A stretch of DNA of 64,000 nucleotides, from assembly GCA_030248215.1 (NCBI GenBank), contig JASANG010000767.1, positions 1 through 64,000 of the forward strand, written 5' to 3'. This stretch comes from Enoplolaimus lenunculus (lineage: Eukaryota > Nematoda > Enoplea > Enoplida > Thoracostomopsidae). The translations under genes and the position numbers were made by a program. The notes below the pieces were generated by a model. The model worked only from the letters and a program-made list of their open reading frames with translations, was not told where the DNA came from and ran no database searches. Shown piece by piece: positions 1-15,090 of this stretch (positions are counted from its first letter, which is position 1; each line of letters opens with the position of its first letter).

Positions 1-181
1 TAACCCCCCACCAAACTCAGTGGCTCCAGCGCCGCTCTGTCCGCGATATTCAATCAAAATATCATTCCTTTAAAGCATAATTTTGAAAAAAACTTTCTCA
101 ATTTTTGAGTTAAAATTGTATATTTTAAAATTTTATAACAAACATTTAAGTTAATAATCAAAAGTGTCCATTAAATGTTGC

Positions 182-334
182 GGCCCATGTAAAGATCAGG
201 AGCGGAACGTTTTTCTGTGGGAATGGTATAGAGTAAGCTTAAGCTTTAGACTAATTTTTTGCATGGCTTAGGTTTAGGCTTAGGTTTAGGAATATGCTTA
301 TAATACTGTTCCGCCCCTGTTCTTTACATTGGCC
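182..334 (+). mobile_element. Family A TTAGGC element, copy 1
   Basis: The inverted ends GGCCCATGTAAAGATCAGG and GGCCAATGTAAAGAACAGG enclose a short TTAGGC-type array. It is flanked by the perfect 8-bp duplication AATGTTGC (174-181 and 335-342), as made by hAT-type transposition. There is no coding capacity. Confidence 0.8.
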
Positions 335-342
335 AATGTTGC

Positions 343-1539
343 TAAAAGTCTCGCTCTATTGTAATCAATTTCCAATGATTTATTAGCTATGTTATTTTTG
401 GATGAAAATCTCACACTTTGAGTGGGCTCCCGGTAAACTCATTTATGGACATTAAATGAAACCAAAAGTAGCAACCAAAAATTTGTTTTCATAAGAGTAA
501 AATTTTGGCAAATTTTGTTGCCTCTGTGTCTGCGATGCGGAAAAATATTGCGTAACTTGATATTTTGAACATAACACAACTTGGACGACGAATTCAAAAC
601 AAGGCGTTGTTGATGTTGTTGTTAATATTTGCACGTTTGGGTGCTTTGAGAATAACTTCGAGCTGAAAAATGTATCAGTGATAAGTGATATATTATATAT
701 TTTCATTATTATAGTTTATATTATTATCAGAATTATTATTATTAGTAGTATTATAGTATTATTATTATTATTATTATTATCATTATTATTGTTATTATTT
801 TTATCATAGTATTATTATTATTATAGTATTATTATTATTATTATTATTATTTTTACTGTTATTATAACTTATGCTCAGGCAAGTCTCGGACAGAATCAGG
901 AAGTTTCAACCTTAATCTAAACGAGAAACCTAAGACTAAAACAAAGCCTAAGTAGACGCCTAAGACACGCGATTTTGTTCGAGACCTGTTGTGTACATGA
1001 GTAATTATTTACTATTATTTTATTGTTATTTTATTCTTATTATTTCGTATTATTTCTTTTTGCCCATGTTAATTTAGTGGGCGTCATAATCCACGACCCA
1101 CCTTTGCTCACCCAAACATTTGCTGATTTATTCAAAAAATTCGTCTATTTTTTCACTGGATTGATATTAAATAATTATTTGGTCTTTATTTACGTCGCAA
1201 TTACCTCTGTTAATGGATGGTAGGATCAGGGTACAACAGGAGATGAAAAACTTCAACCGGAAAATTCCCACGGTTTAATGGAAACGGAGTTCGCCCAGAA
1301 ACGGACGCAGTTCAAAGAATGACCAAATTATAAATTTTTGCTGTTGTGAAATCTTATCTTTTAACCTTCTTTTTAGAAACTTCAAAATTTCCCCAAATAA
1401 AATTAAAACTTAAAAAATTTGGCGATATGTCGAGATAAAGAAGGGGTGCACGCACACTTGTACACTGTGAATAGTTCGTGATTTTGTGTGCCTATCCTAA
1501 TCATCAACTCAGAAGTTCGTATTGGGTTCGTAAAAGCAA
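343..1539. other. AT-rich intergenic DNA
   Basis: Apart from the microsatellite, I see no gene. A minus-strand frame at 452-706 has an acceptor-like TTTTTCAG before it but no partner exon. Confidence 0.5.
711..857. repeat. ATT/TTA microsatellite, imperfect
   Basis: Imperfect trinucleotide array with T and TAG interruptions. Confidence 0.9.
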
Positions 1540-1625
1540 AAATTACCATGCATGTGCACATATACCGGAATATGAATTTGTTCCAATCGACCACATGGTG
1601 TAGTGGAAGCATGCTTCACTCGAGT
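1540..1625 (+). mobile_element. SINE-like fragment, family T
   Basis: ACCACATGGTGTAGTGGAAG and GCATGCTTCACTCGAGTGC follow the family T head; the B box is lost. It lies about 130 bp upstream of the forkhead start codon. Confidence 0.45.
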
Positions 1626-1759
1626 GCAAAAAGATAAATATATACATACATATATAGGTATATATATATTTTTTGTTTAGAGATGAGAGAATTTTTTGAC
1701 GTGTTTAACTCATTTTAGCCTGCATTTAACTCTCACTAACGTTTTCAACTATAACTTCA

Positions 1760-5553
<3,794 letters not shown>

Positions 5554-5640
5554 AGGCGTATCGTTTTTCTGAGCGACTGCAACAAATTAATAGGCTTAGC
5601 CGTGAGCAAAGTTCTTACTGTAATAGGCTTCATTGTGAAC

Positions 5641-5892
5641 TTATCTGTACACTGTGGTTTTAGGTTTAGGCGTTTGATGGTTAATTTTATATGCTTCCTG
5701 TTTTTGCGGGACTGCATAACATAGAGTAAGCTTGAGCTTTAGACTAATTTTTGGATCAGGCTTAGGATTAACGTTTACACTGATCTTTACATTAGGTTTA
5801 AGCGTAGGCTTAGGCTTAGGCAATATGATCTGGCTAAGTACTGCTGCGCCAATAAAATTAACATTAACCGGCTTCGAAGTAGGTTTAGGCAA
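5641..5892 (+). mobile_element. Worn family A-like TTAGGC sequence after the forkhead gene
   Basis: It contains the family block CATAGAGTAAGCTTGAGCTT followed by scattered TTAGG repeats. Neither inverted end is clear. Confidence 0.45.
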
Positions 5893-6725
5893 TGTTACCT
5901 AAATTCAACGTTAGTTCTGGTTCACAACTACCTCCAGCGTAAATACATTTGATTGACAAGAATATTTAAGGCTGCGGAAATGTTGAAGCTCCAAAATATC
6001 TGTCAACTAACAATCTTGGACCTGTACCTGTTGAATTATGAAATATTTTAGAAACAATAACCGTCCTGCTATTTAGGGTGCCAAAGTTTTTCAATGAGAT
6101 AGCACTATTGTAGGCTTTTAAGAGAAATGATTTAGTTAAAGATAATTTAAATATTAAGCTTAATTATTTCCTAAATCGACATTCTTTGGGCTGTGATGTA
6201 CGCTTAAGAATATCTATAACTTTAGGTTTAGGCTTGGACATAGGAATCGGATTGACTAAATATTAAAAAGTATTGGCCGAAGTATAGTTTTTCGTTAAAA
6301 TAAAAATTGTTTTAAATTTTGAGTTTTAATTTAAGCAAAAATGTTTCGATTGCACATGCAATATTTACGCTAAAAATTATTTAACATTACATATTATGCA
6401 ATTTTCACAACATCATGCGTGCACCAGGTGACTTTTGGTGGGATAGTGTGATTTTCACTGAAGCTTTTTTGCGTTAGTGTTCATCACACACCCCCTCAAA
6501 AGTTACGCAGTCTACGCATGACATTGTGGAAACTGGATTACAGCTTTACATATAAGCTTAACGCACGTTTTGCCTTTATGCCCTTTGAAATATACGCTGG
6601 AGAAAATTCATATGAACCGTTAACCTTCAGTATATAACCGGATATCTATTTCCGGAATTTTTACCATCCATTTACACTCTTTTAATCTTCATTTATTTTT
6701 TGTACGAATATGAGATAATGTTTAT
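5893..6725. other. Intergenic DNA between forkhead and GPCR genes
   Basis: AT-rich, with a few isolated TTTAGG repeats near 6220; no gene or clear element. Confidence 0.5.
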
Positions 6726-7108
6726 GGCCCATGTTACTTTAAGGGTCGCCCAGGTTTCTGATGGGTCTATAAAAAAGTACGTTTAGATTCTAGATTACAT
6801 TTTTTGTTTAGGTTTAGGTTTAGGCTTAGGCTTAGGCTTAGGAACACATATTTGCAACGCTTAGGCTTAGGCTTAGGAACACATATTTGCAATGCTTAGG
6901 CTTAGGCTTAGGAACACATATTTGCAACGCTTAGGCTTAGGCTTAGGAACACATATTTGCAACGCTTAGGCTTAGGCTTAGGAACACATATTTGCAACGC
7001 TTAGGCTTAGGCTTAGGAACACATATTTGCAACGCTTAGGCTTAGGCTTAGGCTTAGGCTTAGGAATACGCTTAATCTACTGTTACGCCCTTCAAAGTAA
7101 CATTGGCC
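6726..7108 (+). mobile_element. Family C TTAGGC element just downstream of the GPCR gene
   Basis: Inverted ends GGCCCATGTTACTTTAAGG and AAAGTAACATTGGCC, with a 7-of-8 flanking duplication (ATGTTTAT/ATGTATAT). The core is expanded into about six 35-bp units, each three TTAGGC-type repeats plus AACACATATTTGCAAC. It ends 51 bp from the GPCR stop codon. Confidence 0.85.
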
Positions 7109-7153
7109 ATGTATATTATAAAATAATGTATTAACATAAAAAATGTTACTTGT

Positions 7154-7159
7154 TTTATT
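7154..7159 (-). terminator. AATAAA poly(A) signal of the GPCR gene
   Basis: AATAAA begins at the last base of the TGA stop codon. If used, the 3' UTR would be only about 20-30 bases and cleavage would fall just before the TTAGGC element that starts about 45 bp downstream. Confidence 0.45.
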
Positions 7160-7326
7160 CATATAAAATGATTGCCTTTTAATTGAAACATTCTTCTGAG
7201 TGCAATACGAAATTCCCGATTGAACAAGGCGTAGATTACTGGATTAATCATAGAATTGCTATAACCAAGCCAGAATACAACTGTAAACAGTTTTGGTGGA
7301 ATGCAACTGTCACAGAAATCAAACGC
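7159..7326 (-). CDS. GPCR exon 6 (TM7, C-terminal tail)
   Basis: The acceptor is TGTATTTTTAG|GCG. It encodes extracellular loop 3, then TM7 with WLGYSNSMINPVIY, helix 8 (FNREFRIALRRMF) and a tail of under ten residues, ending at TGA 7159-7161. Confidence 0.92.
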   Translation of the reverse strand, partial: AFDFCDSCIPPKLFTVVFWLGYSNSMINPVIYALFNREFRIALRRMFQLKGNHFI

Positions 7327-10300
7327 CTAAAAATACAGTCATTATTAGCAAGAGTGCGTAATACAAGAGTGTGCAACTATTGGGGCTCCGTATGATACAA
7401 AATGTGCCACAGGGCGTTGCGTTTTTGGGCCGACATCCTTTGGTTTAATTTTCAATTACTGTCTTTATGAGCTATAGTATATTATATGCAGTCTCTGATA
7501 AATACGTTAATAGGACCAAGAGTGCATGATACCCTTTAACAAGAGTATGCAACTGGGTACATTCTATGTAGAAAAAATGTACCCAGCGCGCGTTGCATTT
7601 TTGGCTTACCCCCCTTATTTGGGGGGTGTCAAAATCTTCACCGATACTGAAATTCATGTGCTGTTTTCATATACTGAAGAGTGGTTCGATTATATTTTCG
7701 GTGTTGGCTGGCGGATACACGTGTATTAAACGTAAAATTGACCCCCCCCAAATGAGGGGGGTAGAACCAAAACGCAACGAGTGCTGGTAGATTTAGTTCC
7801 ATGCAAAACAAGGCGTTTTGCATACTCTTGTTTAAGGGATCATCCACTCTTGATAGACCCATGTATCGTAAATGCTTGTCTAGAAAACCTAAACAGTTTG
7901 TGTAATAAAAATGTACCATTAAAACTTTGAGCTGGAATCACGAGTATTGACAAGATTTTAGAAAACGGGGCCACGCAGAGCTGAAATGTCTTATGACGTT
8001 GAACTCAACTTATTTCAAAGTCAAATTTATTACGATTAAGCAAAATATATTCTCATACAACTTTGCGTACGGGATAATTATAGCAAACGTTATTAATTTA
8101 TTAAGTTGTATAATGCTGACTATTGTACATTTTCCCATATCAAAGTTAAGGTTTTTAAGTTCCATGCGTAGGTTTAGTCTTAGGAATCGGTTTAGGCTTA
8201 GGCATAAACCTGTTTCTTAACCAAAACGTAATCTTACGCGTTTAACGAGAGTGTTTGACGAAGTTTAAGAAAGCCAAAAACTAAACTTGCACGAGTGAAT
8301 AACGCTATGCAAATGCATACCTGTATTAAATAGCACACGGCGAATCCAAGCCATGACACAATAAAACAGCCTGTAACTATAGCAACAGGCTTAGCGGCCT
8401 TTAGCTCTAACAGTAAACGCCTTTGATATCGGCTGGATTGAAGCGGCGACGCTATTCGGCCGATACGAAGGCCTTCTAACAACCGTCGATGGACTTGGTT
8501 TGTAGCCGTTGAAGAATTCACACGTAAAGGCGCAGAGGCCGCAGGCAACGACTAAAACAAAAAATAGCATTGTATGCTGCAGGGGTGCGTACAAGGCGGT
8601 GATAGGGGGAAGTATATACCCTCCCGAAATTTCAGAAAACATTAGACAAAAGGCACAATTACAGGCTGCCGACTAATCTATACAAGTCAAAAATATTTTT
8701 TCGATCGCTGCGATAGCTTGCAAAAACTTTTAGACATGATCATCCCGTATCGAAGCTAAATCTTGACTACTGCCACTGCTGCAGAATAGCATAACAACAC
8801 TGGTCAATCTTTGATTTCTCGATGGGGGGGGCGATTCGAGGTAGGCAGATGCCTCCCCCGAATGAAACTTTCTATGACATGTAGGATCACATGCCACATA
8901 ATCACCTTAAATTCCGCATAAAATGAAGTCGTTTGGAGAAACAATGCAAACCCATATGCCTGAGCTACATAGATTAACATCCTAGGTTGAACATTTCCTA
9001 CGGATGACATTCCGGCTACATCTTTGACAAAAACCTCTCCACTTATATCAGGGTTCGAACAGGAAGTAAATTTTGCCGGAACAGGAACAGGAACCGGAAC
9101 GTGAAAATGATTTTCGTTACCGAATTACAGTTGTACTGTTTAGAAAAGTTGGCAAAGAATTGTTTCAGTGAATTTTCAGCAATTTCAACGTAAAATTTTG
9201 CGAAAACCCAACTGAGACAGTATATTAACAAAATTGAACTAATTGCAAAACCACTTGTTTTCAAATAACAAATTTTATTGACAAAGTTTCCAGTATTTAA
9301 CCCTTTCTGACATGAATATTTTCTATTTCCCCTGAGGCCTACTTTTATGCTAGGATTCGAACTCCAGTGACTGGAGTGGGAGGCGTATACCATCACCACT
9401 CAGCTATAGGAGATTGACGCTCGAGCCCGAGGTTGCTCTCACGTCTTGTGGTGATTTAGTAAACACGGTGCGATATATTATATAACGTATATACACTGCG
9501 CTTTGTTGCCTATACGCAACTCAATGTGAGAAGGGGTTATAGATAGTAAACTGAAAATTTTTCGCTTAAATGATTGTGAATAAATTGCCACGAAACCGAA
9601 ACCTTCCAGTTCCTGCATCTTTGAACGCAGGAACAAAAACAGGAATTAAACTTTGTCAGGAATTCCGTCCGGAACAAAAATTGAGAAATTAAAAAGAAAA
9701 CAAAAACACGTACACGTACATTAGCTTCGCTAACAGTTACTGTTTTGCTCGATTTTGGGACTAAGTCCCTCAGACCGCTCAAATTTGAACATCGCGTTTC
9801 AGTGGATTCCCGTCCGTTCCATATAACATCTTGCGAATTACGATGCAACGCAGTTCTGCGTGTATTTTGAGCAAGAATTGACATTGCACTGTTTCGATAA
9901 ATGATTCCATTCCGCGGCAAATCGTACGCTTGCATTCGTGTATCTGAAACCACAACATTTTGTAAAATATATAATATAAATAACCAGAATTTCGAGATTA
10001 AGTTAAATTTTAATTTCAAAAATCATATTTTGGCCTAAGATACATGGCATAGTGCAATCTGCTACGCCGAGTATTTTGTTAAGTATAAATTATGTACCGT
10101 AGTGTTTACCAATGACAAAATATTGCTACACAACTAAGTTAATAATTCGATGCCTGATGTGATAGTGGTGTTTTGTTTAACGATAGGTCTTGCTGCCTAA
10201 CCGCTAATATAAGTTTACAGCTGTTTGCAGTTGCTCAGACTAGCAAAATACCCGTCGCAGCCGTTTGCCCAAAGATATATTCACTGTAAATTGTAATGAG

Positions 10301-13300
10301 TTCATTAATCAACTCAACTAGTGAGTTAGTTATTTTTGAATTAATATAATAACTCAATATGAGTTGAGTTGATTCTCACTGTGAGTTGAGCTGATTTTGG
10401 CTGAGTTGATTAATTAACTCAGAAAGAGTTGTATTGAAGCAGAACTCTGAGTTGTGATAGTCGTAACTCAAATTGAGTGATATAACTCATTCTGAGTTAA
10501 AATCAACTCACTCAAATTTACAGTGTACATTTCGTGCAACGTTGCGATATTTGGTCCATGTACAGAACAGAGCCGGAACAGTAATATAAGCATATTCGTA
10601 AGCCTAAGCCTAAAGCCTAAGCCGAAGCGTAACAATGAGCCTATTCCTAAGTCTAAGCCTAAGCCTAAGCAAAAAATTTAGTCTAAAGCATAACCTGACT
10701 CTATTACAGCCCCTCCGGAAAACGATCCGGCCCCGTTCTATACATGGATCCGGTGTGTTATGCAGTAAAAGGGTTAATTTTGGCAAACCATTTTATGAAT
10801 TTGAATAAATACACTTACCGGTTGGCTTGTAAGGTACCAAGCTAATTAGCGCAGAAGTTGTGCAAACGCTGTTACGTCTCGCTTTACCATTAAGAGACTG
10901 GTCTTTAGGTGGTTTATTTGTACACCGATGAATTCGTAGCATATTATCCGAGTCATGAGGAGTCGAAGGCGTTTGAGATGTTTTTCTGAAATTAAAAATT
11001 CACTAATAATTGACATTTAAATCCATTTAAATTAGCTAAATTTTGGCAAAAATGTTGCTTAAAAGAGGGAGGGTGCTCGTGCCCACTGTGTCTCCTCATA
11101 GGTACGCCACTGATTATGCCTATGCCCATGTATTGCCAGCCCTTAGGATTAAAAAAATTGTCAAAAAAGATAGACAATTATAAAGCTGAGCCGAATGGTG
11201 TTAGATTTTTCTCAATCAGACTGTTGGATAAAGGGTTATGGTCAAATAATTGATTTGGCGCGCTACCAAGAATTTGGGTACGACGCCAAATCAGTTATTT
11301 AGCAATAACTCGTTAGCCAATCATCTGATTATGGAAAACGCGTCATTCGACTCAGTTTCGCAAGCTGCGTCGAACGGTGTATAATTTATTTAATTTTTTG
11401 CCCAAAATTTTTTGGGTTTCAAGGGAAAACCTTTGGCGTTAAAATAGAATTATCTTACGGTACAAATCAGTTACACCCTTCTGGGTACAATGCTGTGGGT
11501 GAAATTTTTTTACGCGGATCATCGCAGGGTAGTACAATTCGATAAGTAACAATTGAGAATTTGTAACTAGCGACCTTACCATTTTTCGAGAAAAAATTCA
11601 TAGTCAACCAGTATAACGGAAGCGTCTGGGTTGCGCTATACTCGTCTCGTTCCGCCGGATGCCGTCATGCGGCATGATTGAAAATTTTGCCGTGTGCGGT
11701 TGCGCGCGGCAACGTGCGACGACACGCGCCATGGTTCGGCTCAGTAAAGCATATCGCAACCCTTACCCATCTCAATTAGTAATTGACCTGAATAGCAATT
11801 TAGCCTTCGACATATGCAAATCATTTTGTGTAAAACACTAAACAAGAACATTACCCGTTTAGCTTAAGCGCGGCTACGGTCGCTGATAAGTCGCTATTAC
11901 GAGTAATCATATCTCCATGCCCGCTGCTGTTAATCTGTCCTGTTAAACTATTCGAATCATTTTCTTGCCGCTTCCTACTCTGACTATTTCGAGGGGTAGA
12001 GCTACGATGTGCAGTTGTTTGATTTCGCGTAGGGGATACCCTTTCGCCAGAATGGATCACATTCTCAGGCGCTACTGATGTTGTCTTTTTACTGCAGGTT
12101 ATATATCCGTCATCGGCGGCGTGTGTTACACGACGCACAACGCGAAATATTTGCGCATAAATGCAGTATATTGCAATCATTGGGATCACAAATGAACCTA
12201 ACGCTGAGTAGACTATATAGCCAGGGGTGTTGTGCATTGGACTGCATCGGCAAGTTGTGTCGCTATTCAATTCGTCAAATGCTAAAACAAAGCAACAATA
12301 TTGTAGGGTGAATGCTTATCCGCAGGCCAAAGGGGGTTGAGACGGCGGGTCCGTAGTAAAGGGGGTTGGGGTCAGGGGGTCTTTGTCCCTCGTGGAAAAT
12401 TTTTTGGTTTGCAAAATTTGCAACCTTGGTGGTAAGTCAACGAAAACCCTTGTATGCGCCTCTTGAACAATTTCTACTCCCCGTAACAAGGTGAACTGGC
12501 TACGGGCCTACCAGCGGGGGTTAAGGTTCACAGTAGAAATATCCTGGAACCTCCTTAGAACAAATGACAGTGTCTTTTTTAAGTCATCGAGAACCCTTGT
12601 AAACCCAATCTAAAACTGATTTGAATGAGTTAAAATGGTTTTTACTAACACATGAAATAAAGCCTTCCCTGGGTGTCAATTAAAGTTTCTTTACCCACAC
12701 AATTTCAAATGCTCATGGGGTCAAAGAGCGCACCGGAGACCCAGCGGAATAAGCTGGCTACTGGTCTGGGTGGATGTCAGCCAGGAGCGTAAATTCATTT
12801 AACAAACATTTTGCGAGTGCTGCAAATTGAATTACAGGCCCGTAGCCAGCTCACTTTGCTAGGGGTGCTAAAAAATTTTTTAGGACGGCATACCACTGTT
12901 TTCGTTGAATTACAAGCAAGGTTGAAAATTTTCTGAAAGGGGGCATATTTCGGTTGAATTAATACAAAATTGTATCTAGCTTGTTGTTCGCTTCACTCGC
13001 TAGGTTTTTTTTACCCTGTTTTACACAAACAGTACGGGCAGATCTTTTTGATCTAGGAACCAAATCACCGTTTTGAAACCACGTAAAACTTGCATATTTC
13101 ATTGAATGATATATTAATTTTTCAAATTGTATCAAACTTTCATTTCGTATTCAAACGTCTACTTGACCACACCAATTTCAGTTGAAAATTCTGACTCCGC
13201 CCATCAAATATCAGCCAATGGAGCGTCGATTGTTCGATCATCGAAACCGACATTTCAACTAACCTGATTGGTTGATTTCCACCCAAACGTGTGTCTCGTT

Positions 13301-13816
13301 GACCAATCGCGTGCTGAGTTCTGATGACGGCCAAACTAACATAGGGAACGTTACCATCGCTGATACAAGCCATACAGACGCGATCAGGATACGTCCTCGT
13401 GCAGTGGTCATTAAGAATGGATACTGCATCGGACGCTTTATTGCAACTAAACGATCTGCACCAATTGCAATTAAGCTATAAATGGACGCTGTACAGAGTA
13501 AAATATCTAAACCCAGCCACGCAGAACACCAAGTCGAACCAAAAATCCATTTATGACCAGTAATTTCGTTCACTGCTGAAAACGGAAGAACTAATAACCC
13601 GAGAAGAAGATCCGCACACGCCAAAGATACCACCAGGAGTCCATTGACGTTGCGCAGCGCACGATAGCGAGCAATAACAATGATTACAAGAGTGTTTCCG
13701 GCGACTACAGACGCGTATAACAGTAACAGGAGTGCAATTGTAAGAATTCGTGCAAATCCTGATGTCGTTTGATGCCAGTCAAGTTGTGTTGCGCATGCAA
13801 ATGCAGTTGAATTCAT
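7159..13816 (-). CDS. Biogenic-amine-type class A GPCR, 6 exons, 589 aa
   Basis: This is a seven-transmembrane receptor of the plasma membrane, predicted to bind an amine such as octopamine, tyramine or dopamine. Exons, in order, are 13816-13264, 12281-11855, 10985-10819, 9943-9720, 8551-8321 and 7326-7159. All splice sites are GT-AG, phases match, and the total is 590 codons. Visible landmarks are N41 (1.50), D69 (2.50), C97 (3.25), the amine-binding Asp D104 (3.32), W149 (4.50), S210 and S214 (5.42, 5.46), P218 (5.50), Y226 (5.58), E506 (6.30), W524 (6.48) and NPVIY at 562-566. The two TM5 serines and D3.32 are the usual catecholamine/phenolamine contacts. Loop 3 is about 265 residues, Ser/Asn/Arg-rich, and spread over four exons. 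Oddities are DRL instead of DRY at 121-123 and SWLG instead of CWLP at 523-526. N-glycosylation sites lie at N2, N173 and N182. The ligand is not assignable from sequence alone. Confidence 0.93.
7517..7852. mobile_element. Family D MITE in the last GPCR intron
   Basis: Inverted ends CAAGAGTGcATGAT and ATCATCCACTCTTG, with near-terminal inner repeats (CAAGAGTATGCAACTGGG and its inverse). Flanks ATAGGAC/ATAGACC. A partial D copy sits at 7347-7445, beside GPCR exon 6. Confidence 0.7.
8321..8551 (-). CDS. GPCR exon 5 (end of loop 3, TM6)
   Basis: The acceptor is TTTTTTGTTTTAG and the donor CAG|GTATGC, both phase 0. TM6 reads KAAKPVAIVTGCFIVSWLGF: E6.30, F6.44 and W6.48 are kept, but the conserved Pro 6.50 is Gly. 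Confidence 0.9.
9049..9110. mobile_element. Family L end fragment in a GPCR intron
   Basis: CAGGGTTCGAACAGGAAGT then GGAACAGGAACAGGAACC. A related piece lies at about 9600-9690, on the other side of the S element 9297-9540. Confidence 0.5.
9297..9540 (-). mobile_element. Family S: piggyBac-like MITE with tRNA-like core
   Basis: It starts with TTAACCCTTTCTGACATG and ends with its inverted form (GTGAGAAGGGGTTAT). Between them lies a tRNA-like Pol III promoter on the minus strand (A-box-like TATAGCTGAGTGGTGATGG, B-box-like GGAGTTCGAATCC). TTAA plus CCC ends are those of piggyBac elements; tRNA heads are typical of SINEs. It lies in a GPCR intron. Confidence 0.72.
9720..9943 (-). CDS. GPCR exon 4 (loop 3)
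   Basis: A 224-bp exon with acceptor GTGGTTTCAG and donor GCTAAT|GTACGT. It changes the phase from 1 to 0, which is what exon 5 needs, and that is the main evidence for it. It encodes residues 384-457, rich in Arg, Asn and Ser. Confidence 0.75.
10282..10526. mobile_element. Family E MITE (GAGTTGA-rich) in a GPCR intron
   Basis: CACTGTAAATTGTAATGAG at the left and the inverse of it at the right (CTCAAATTTACAGTG). The interior is almost wholly made of ACTCA/TGAGT half palindromes. Confidence 0.75.
10553..10751 (-). mobile_element. Family B TTAGGC element in a GPCR intron
   Basis: Inverted ends of the type GGTCCATGTACAGAACAG and CGTTCTATACATGG surround TTAGGC repeats. It lies about 25 bp from E element 10282-10526, in the intron between GPCR exons 3 and 4. 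Confidence 0.75.
10819..10985 (-). CDS. GPCR exon 3 (loop 3)
   Basis: A 167-bp exon between acceptor TTAATTTCAG and donor CCG|GTAAGTG. Only one of the three frames is open, and it is the one that fits both neighbours (residues 328-382; Ser/Thr/Arg-rich). Confidence 0.82.
11855..12281 (-). CDS. GPCR exon 2 (loop 2, TM5, start of loop 3)
   Basis: The acceptor is TTGTTTTAG|CATTTGAC. It carries the loop-2 cysteines (CRC, 195-197) expected to bridge to C97, TM5 with YSALGSFVIP, and about 95 residues of loop 3. The donor is GG|GTAATG at 11854. Confidence 0.92.
12322..12515. mobile_element. Family I MITE in GPCR intron 1
   Basis: GGCGGGTCCGTAGTAAAGGG to GGTGAACTGGCTACGGGCC. The family contains the inner motif AACCTTGnTTGTAAGTCA. 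Worn second and third copies lie at about 12,720-12,785 and 12,836-12,960. Confidence 0.6.
13264..13816 (-). CDS. GPCR exon 1 (N-terminus, TM1-TM4)
   Basis: It starts at ATG 13816, has no signal peptide, and runs through TM4 into loop 2. The donor is TCAG|GTTAGT at 13263, phase 1. The split codon makes Ala with exon 2. Confidence 0.92.
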
Positions 13817-14393
13817 TGTGATTATGTTTGTTTTGTTACAATTATTGTTTTTTTTAAAATAGGAGTTGCAGCTGTAAAAAAATACTTACACCAGGAGTCG
13901 TATACAGAAGGGACAAAACCAGAATATATACAGCAAAAATGCCTGGTACGACGATATTAAAGGGCACAGATTTACAGGGTTCAAGACACCTGGCTGAGGT
14001 GTACGCTTCTCCGAACAACAATTTTTGAAATTTCTAATTTTTTATATATTAACCAATGATTTGGAATCTTGTTTTTTCTAGGGTTAGGTTTAAGCTTAGG
14101 TTAAGGCTTAAAATTAGGTTCAGGCCTAGGCGTGGACTTAGGCTTAGGCTTAAACTAAGACTAGTTTGTGCAAGGAAATGTGTAAATGGTCCCCTGTGGG
14201 ATTTGAATGACCTACTTTTTAAGCCCACCCCCTCCCCAAATACGATTACAATGAGGGAAGACATTTTAGTTTGTTTTCTGTGGTCAATAATTGTATTGTA
14301 TCAGTTATCGTATACAAAAGCCAATGAAATGTTGAGTTACAATCACCTTAGTCCGTTTTATCGCCTAAAATCACCCACCTAAAAAGTTAAGCC

Positions 14394-14510
14394 AACACTG
14401 CAAAAAAATGGTGAGTCAAATTGACTCGCTTCAAAGTAGGCTTTTCCTGACTACACAAACTGAGTCAAAATTTGACTCCATCTGAGTCAAATTCGACTCA
14501 ATAAGGACTA
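14394..14510. mobile_element. Family K fold-back element, half copy
   Basis: ACACTGCAAAAAAATGGTGA then TTGACTC repeats; only one arm is present. Confidence 0.6.
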
Positions 14511-14929
14511 TATCTAAAGCTTAATCTTAATTGTGGTTAATGAAGCGGCGATAGCCGACAACTTTTACGCCTACGGCATATTATCTGCTTCCCCCATAGG
14601 TTTAGGTTTTTGGCTCAGAGAAAAGCTTGGCAAAGCTTATGAGCAAACGCCTAAGCCTTTGCTAATACCTGTCCCACAGCCTATGCCTCGAAGTAAGCCG
14701 CGCTGCTAAATGTTGGCGAAAGTGTACAAGAGTCTGTCTGAATTCGTAAAGCGAATGGACTCAGGGCCCAGAGCCTTAAGCTCGTGGAAACGAATTCGAC
14801 TTCGGTAGGGTTCGATGTGATGAAACCTAAAGTCCGCATCCATTATGCAAATTCAGTATCGCTCTGCGATTAATCAGGAGAGAAAATGCAGCAAAATATT
14901 TGGTTCAAAATTGGTACGGTCTATCAAAC

Positions 14930-15090
14930 CCGTAGCCAGCTCACCTTGCTAGGATGGCTAAAAAATTTCTGGATCAGCATACACATGCAGTCAATGACTT
15001 ACAAGTAAGGTTGAAAATTTTCTAAGCGGGGGGGGGTAAAATTTTTCCGGAGAACTGGGCGTACCTTGGGCTCCTACGGGCCCGCGGCCG
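14930..15090. mobile_element. Family I MITE
   Basis: CCCGTAGCCAGCTCACCTTG at the left, AAGCGGGGGG inside, and a GGGCTCCTACGGGCCC end at the right. Confidence 0.62.

Noticed and set aside
182-334. A true chromosome end or break-healing telomere track
   Set aside because: The TTAGGC arrays are short, internal, bounded by inverted ends and flanked by 8-bp duplications, which fits transposition.
452-706. Minus-strand frame after TTTTTCAG, including a short basic-then-Asn-rich tail in another frame
   Set aside because: No upstream exon with matching phase could be found and it lies near the window edge.
6845-7040. CRISPR-like array (regular repeats with short spacers)
   Set aside because: The spacers are identical to one another and the sequence is a minisatellite inside a eukaryotic transposon.
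7183-7395. Plus-strand frame of 70 codons
   Set aside because: It is antisense to GPCR exon 6, where the minus strand encodes TM7 with NPVIY.
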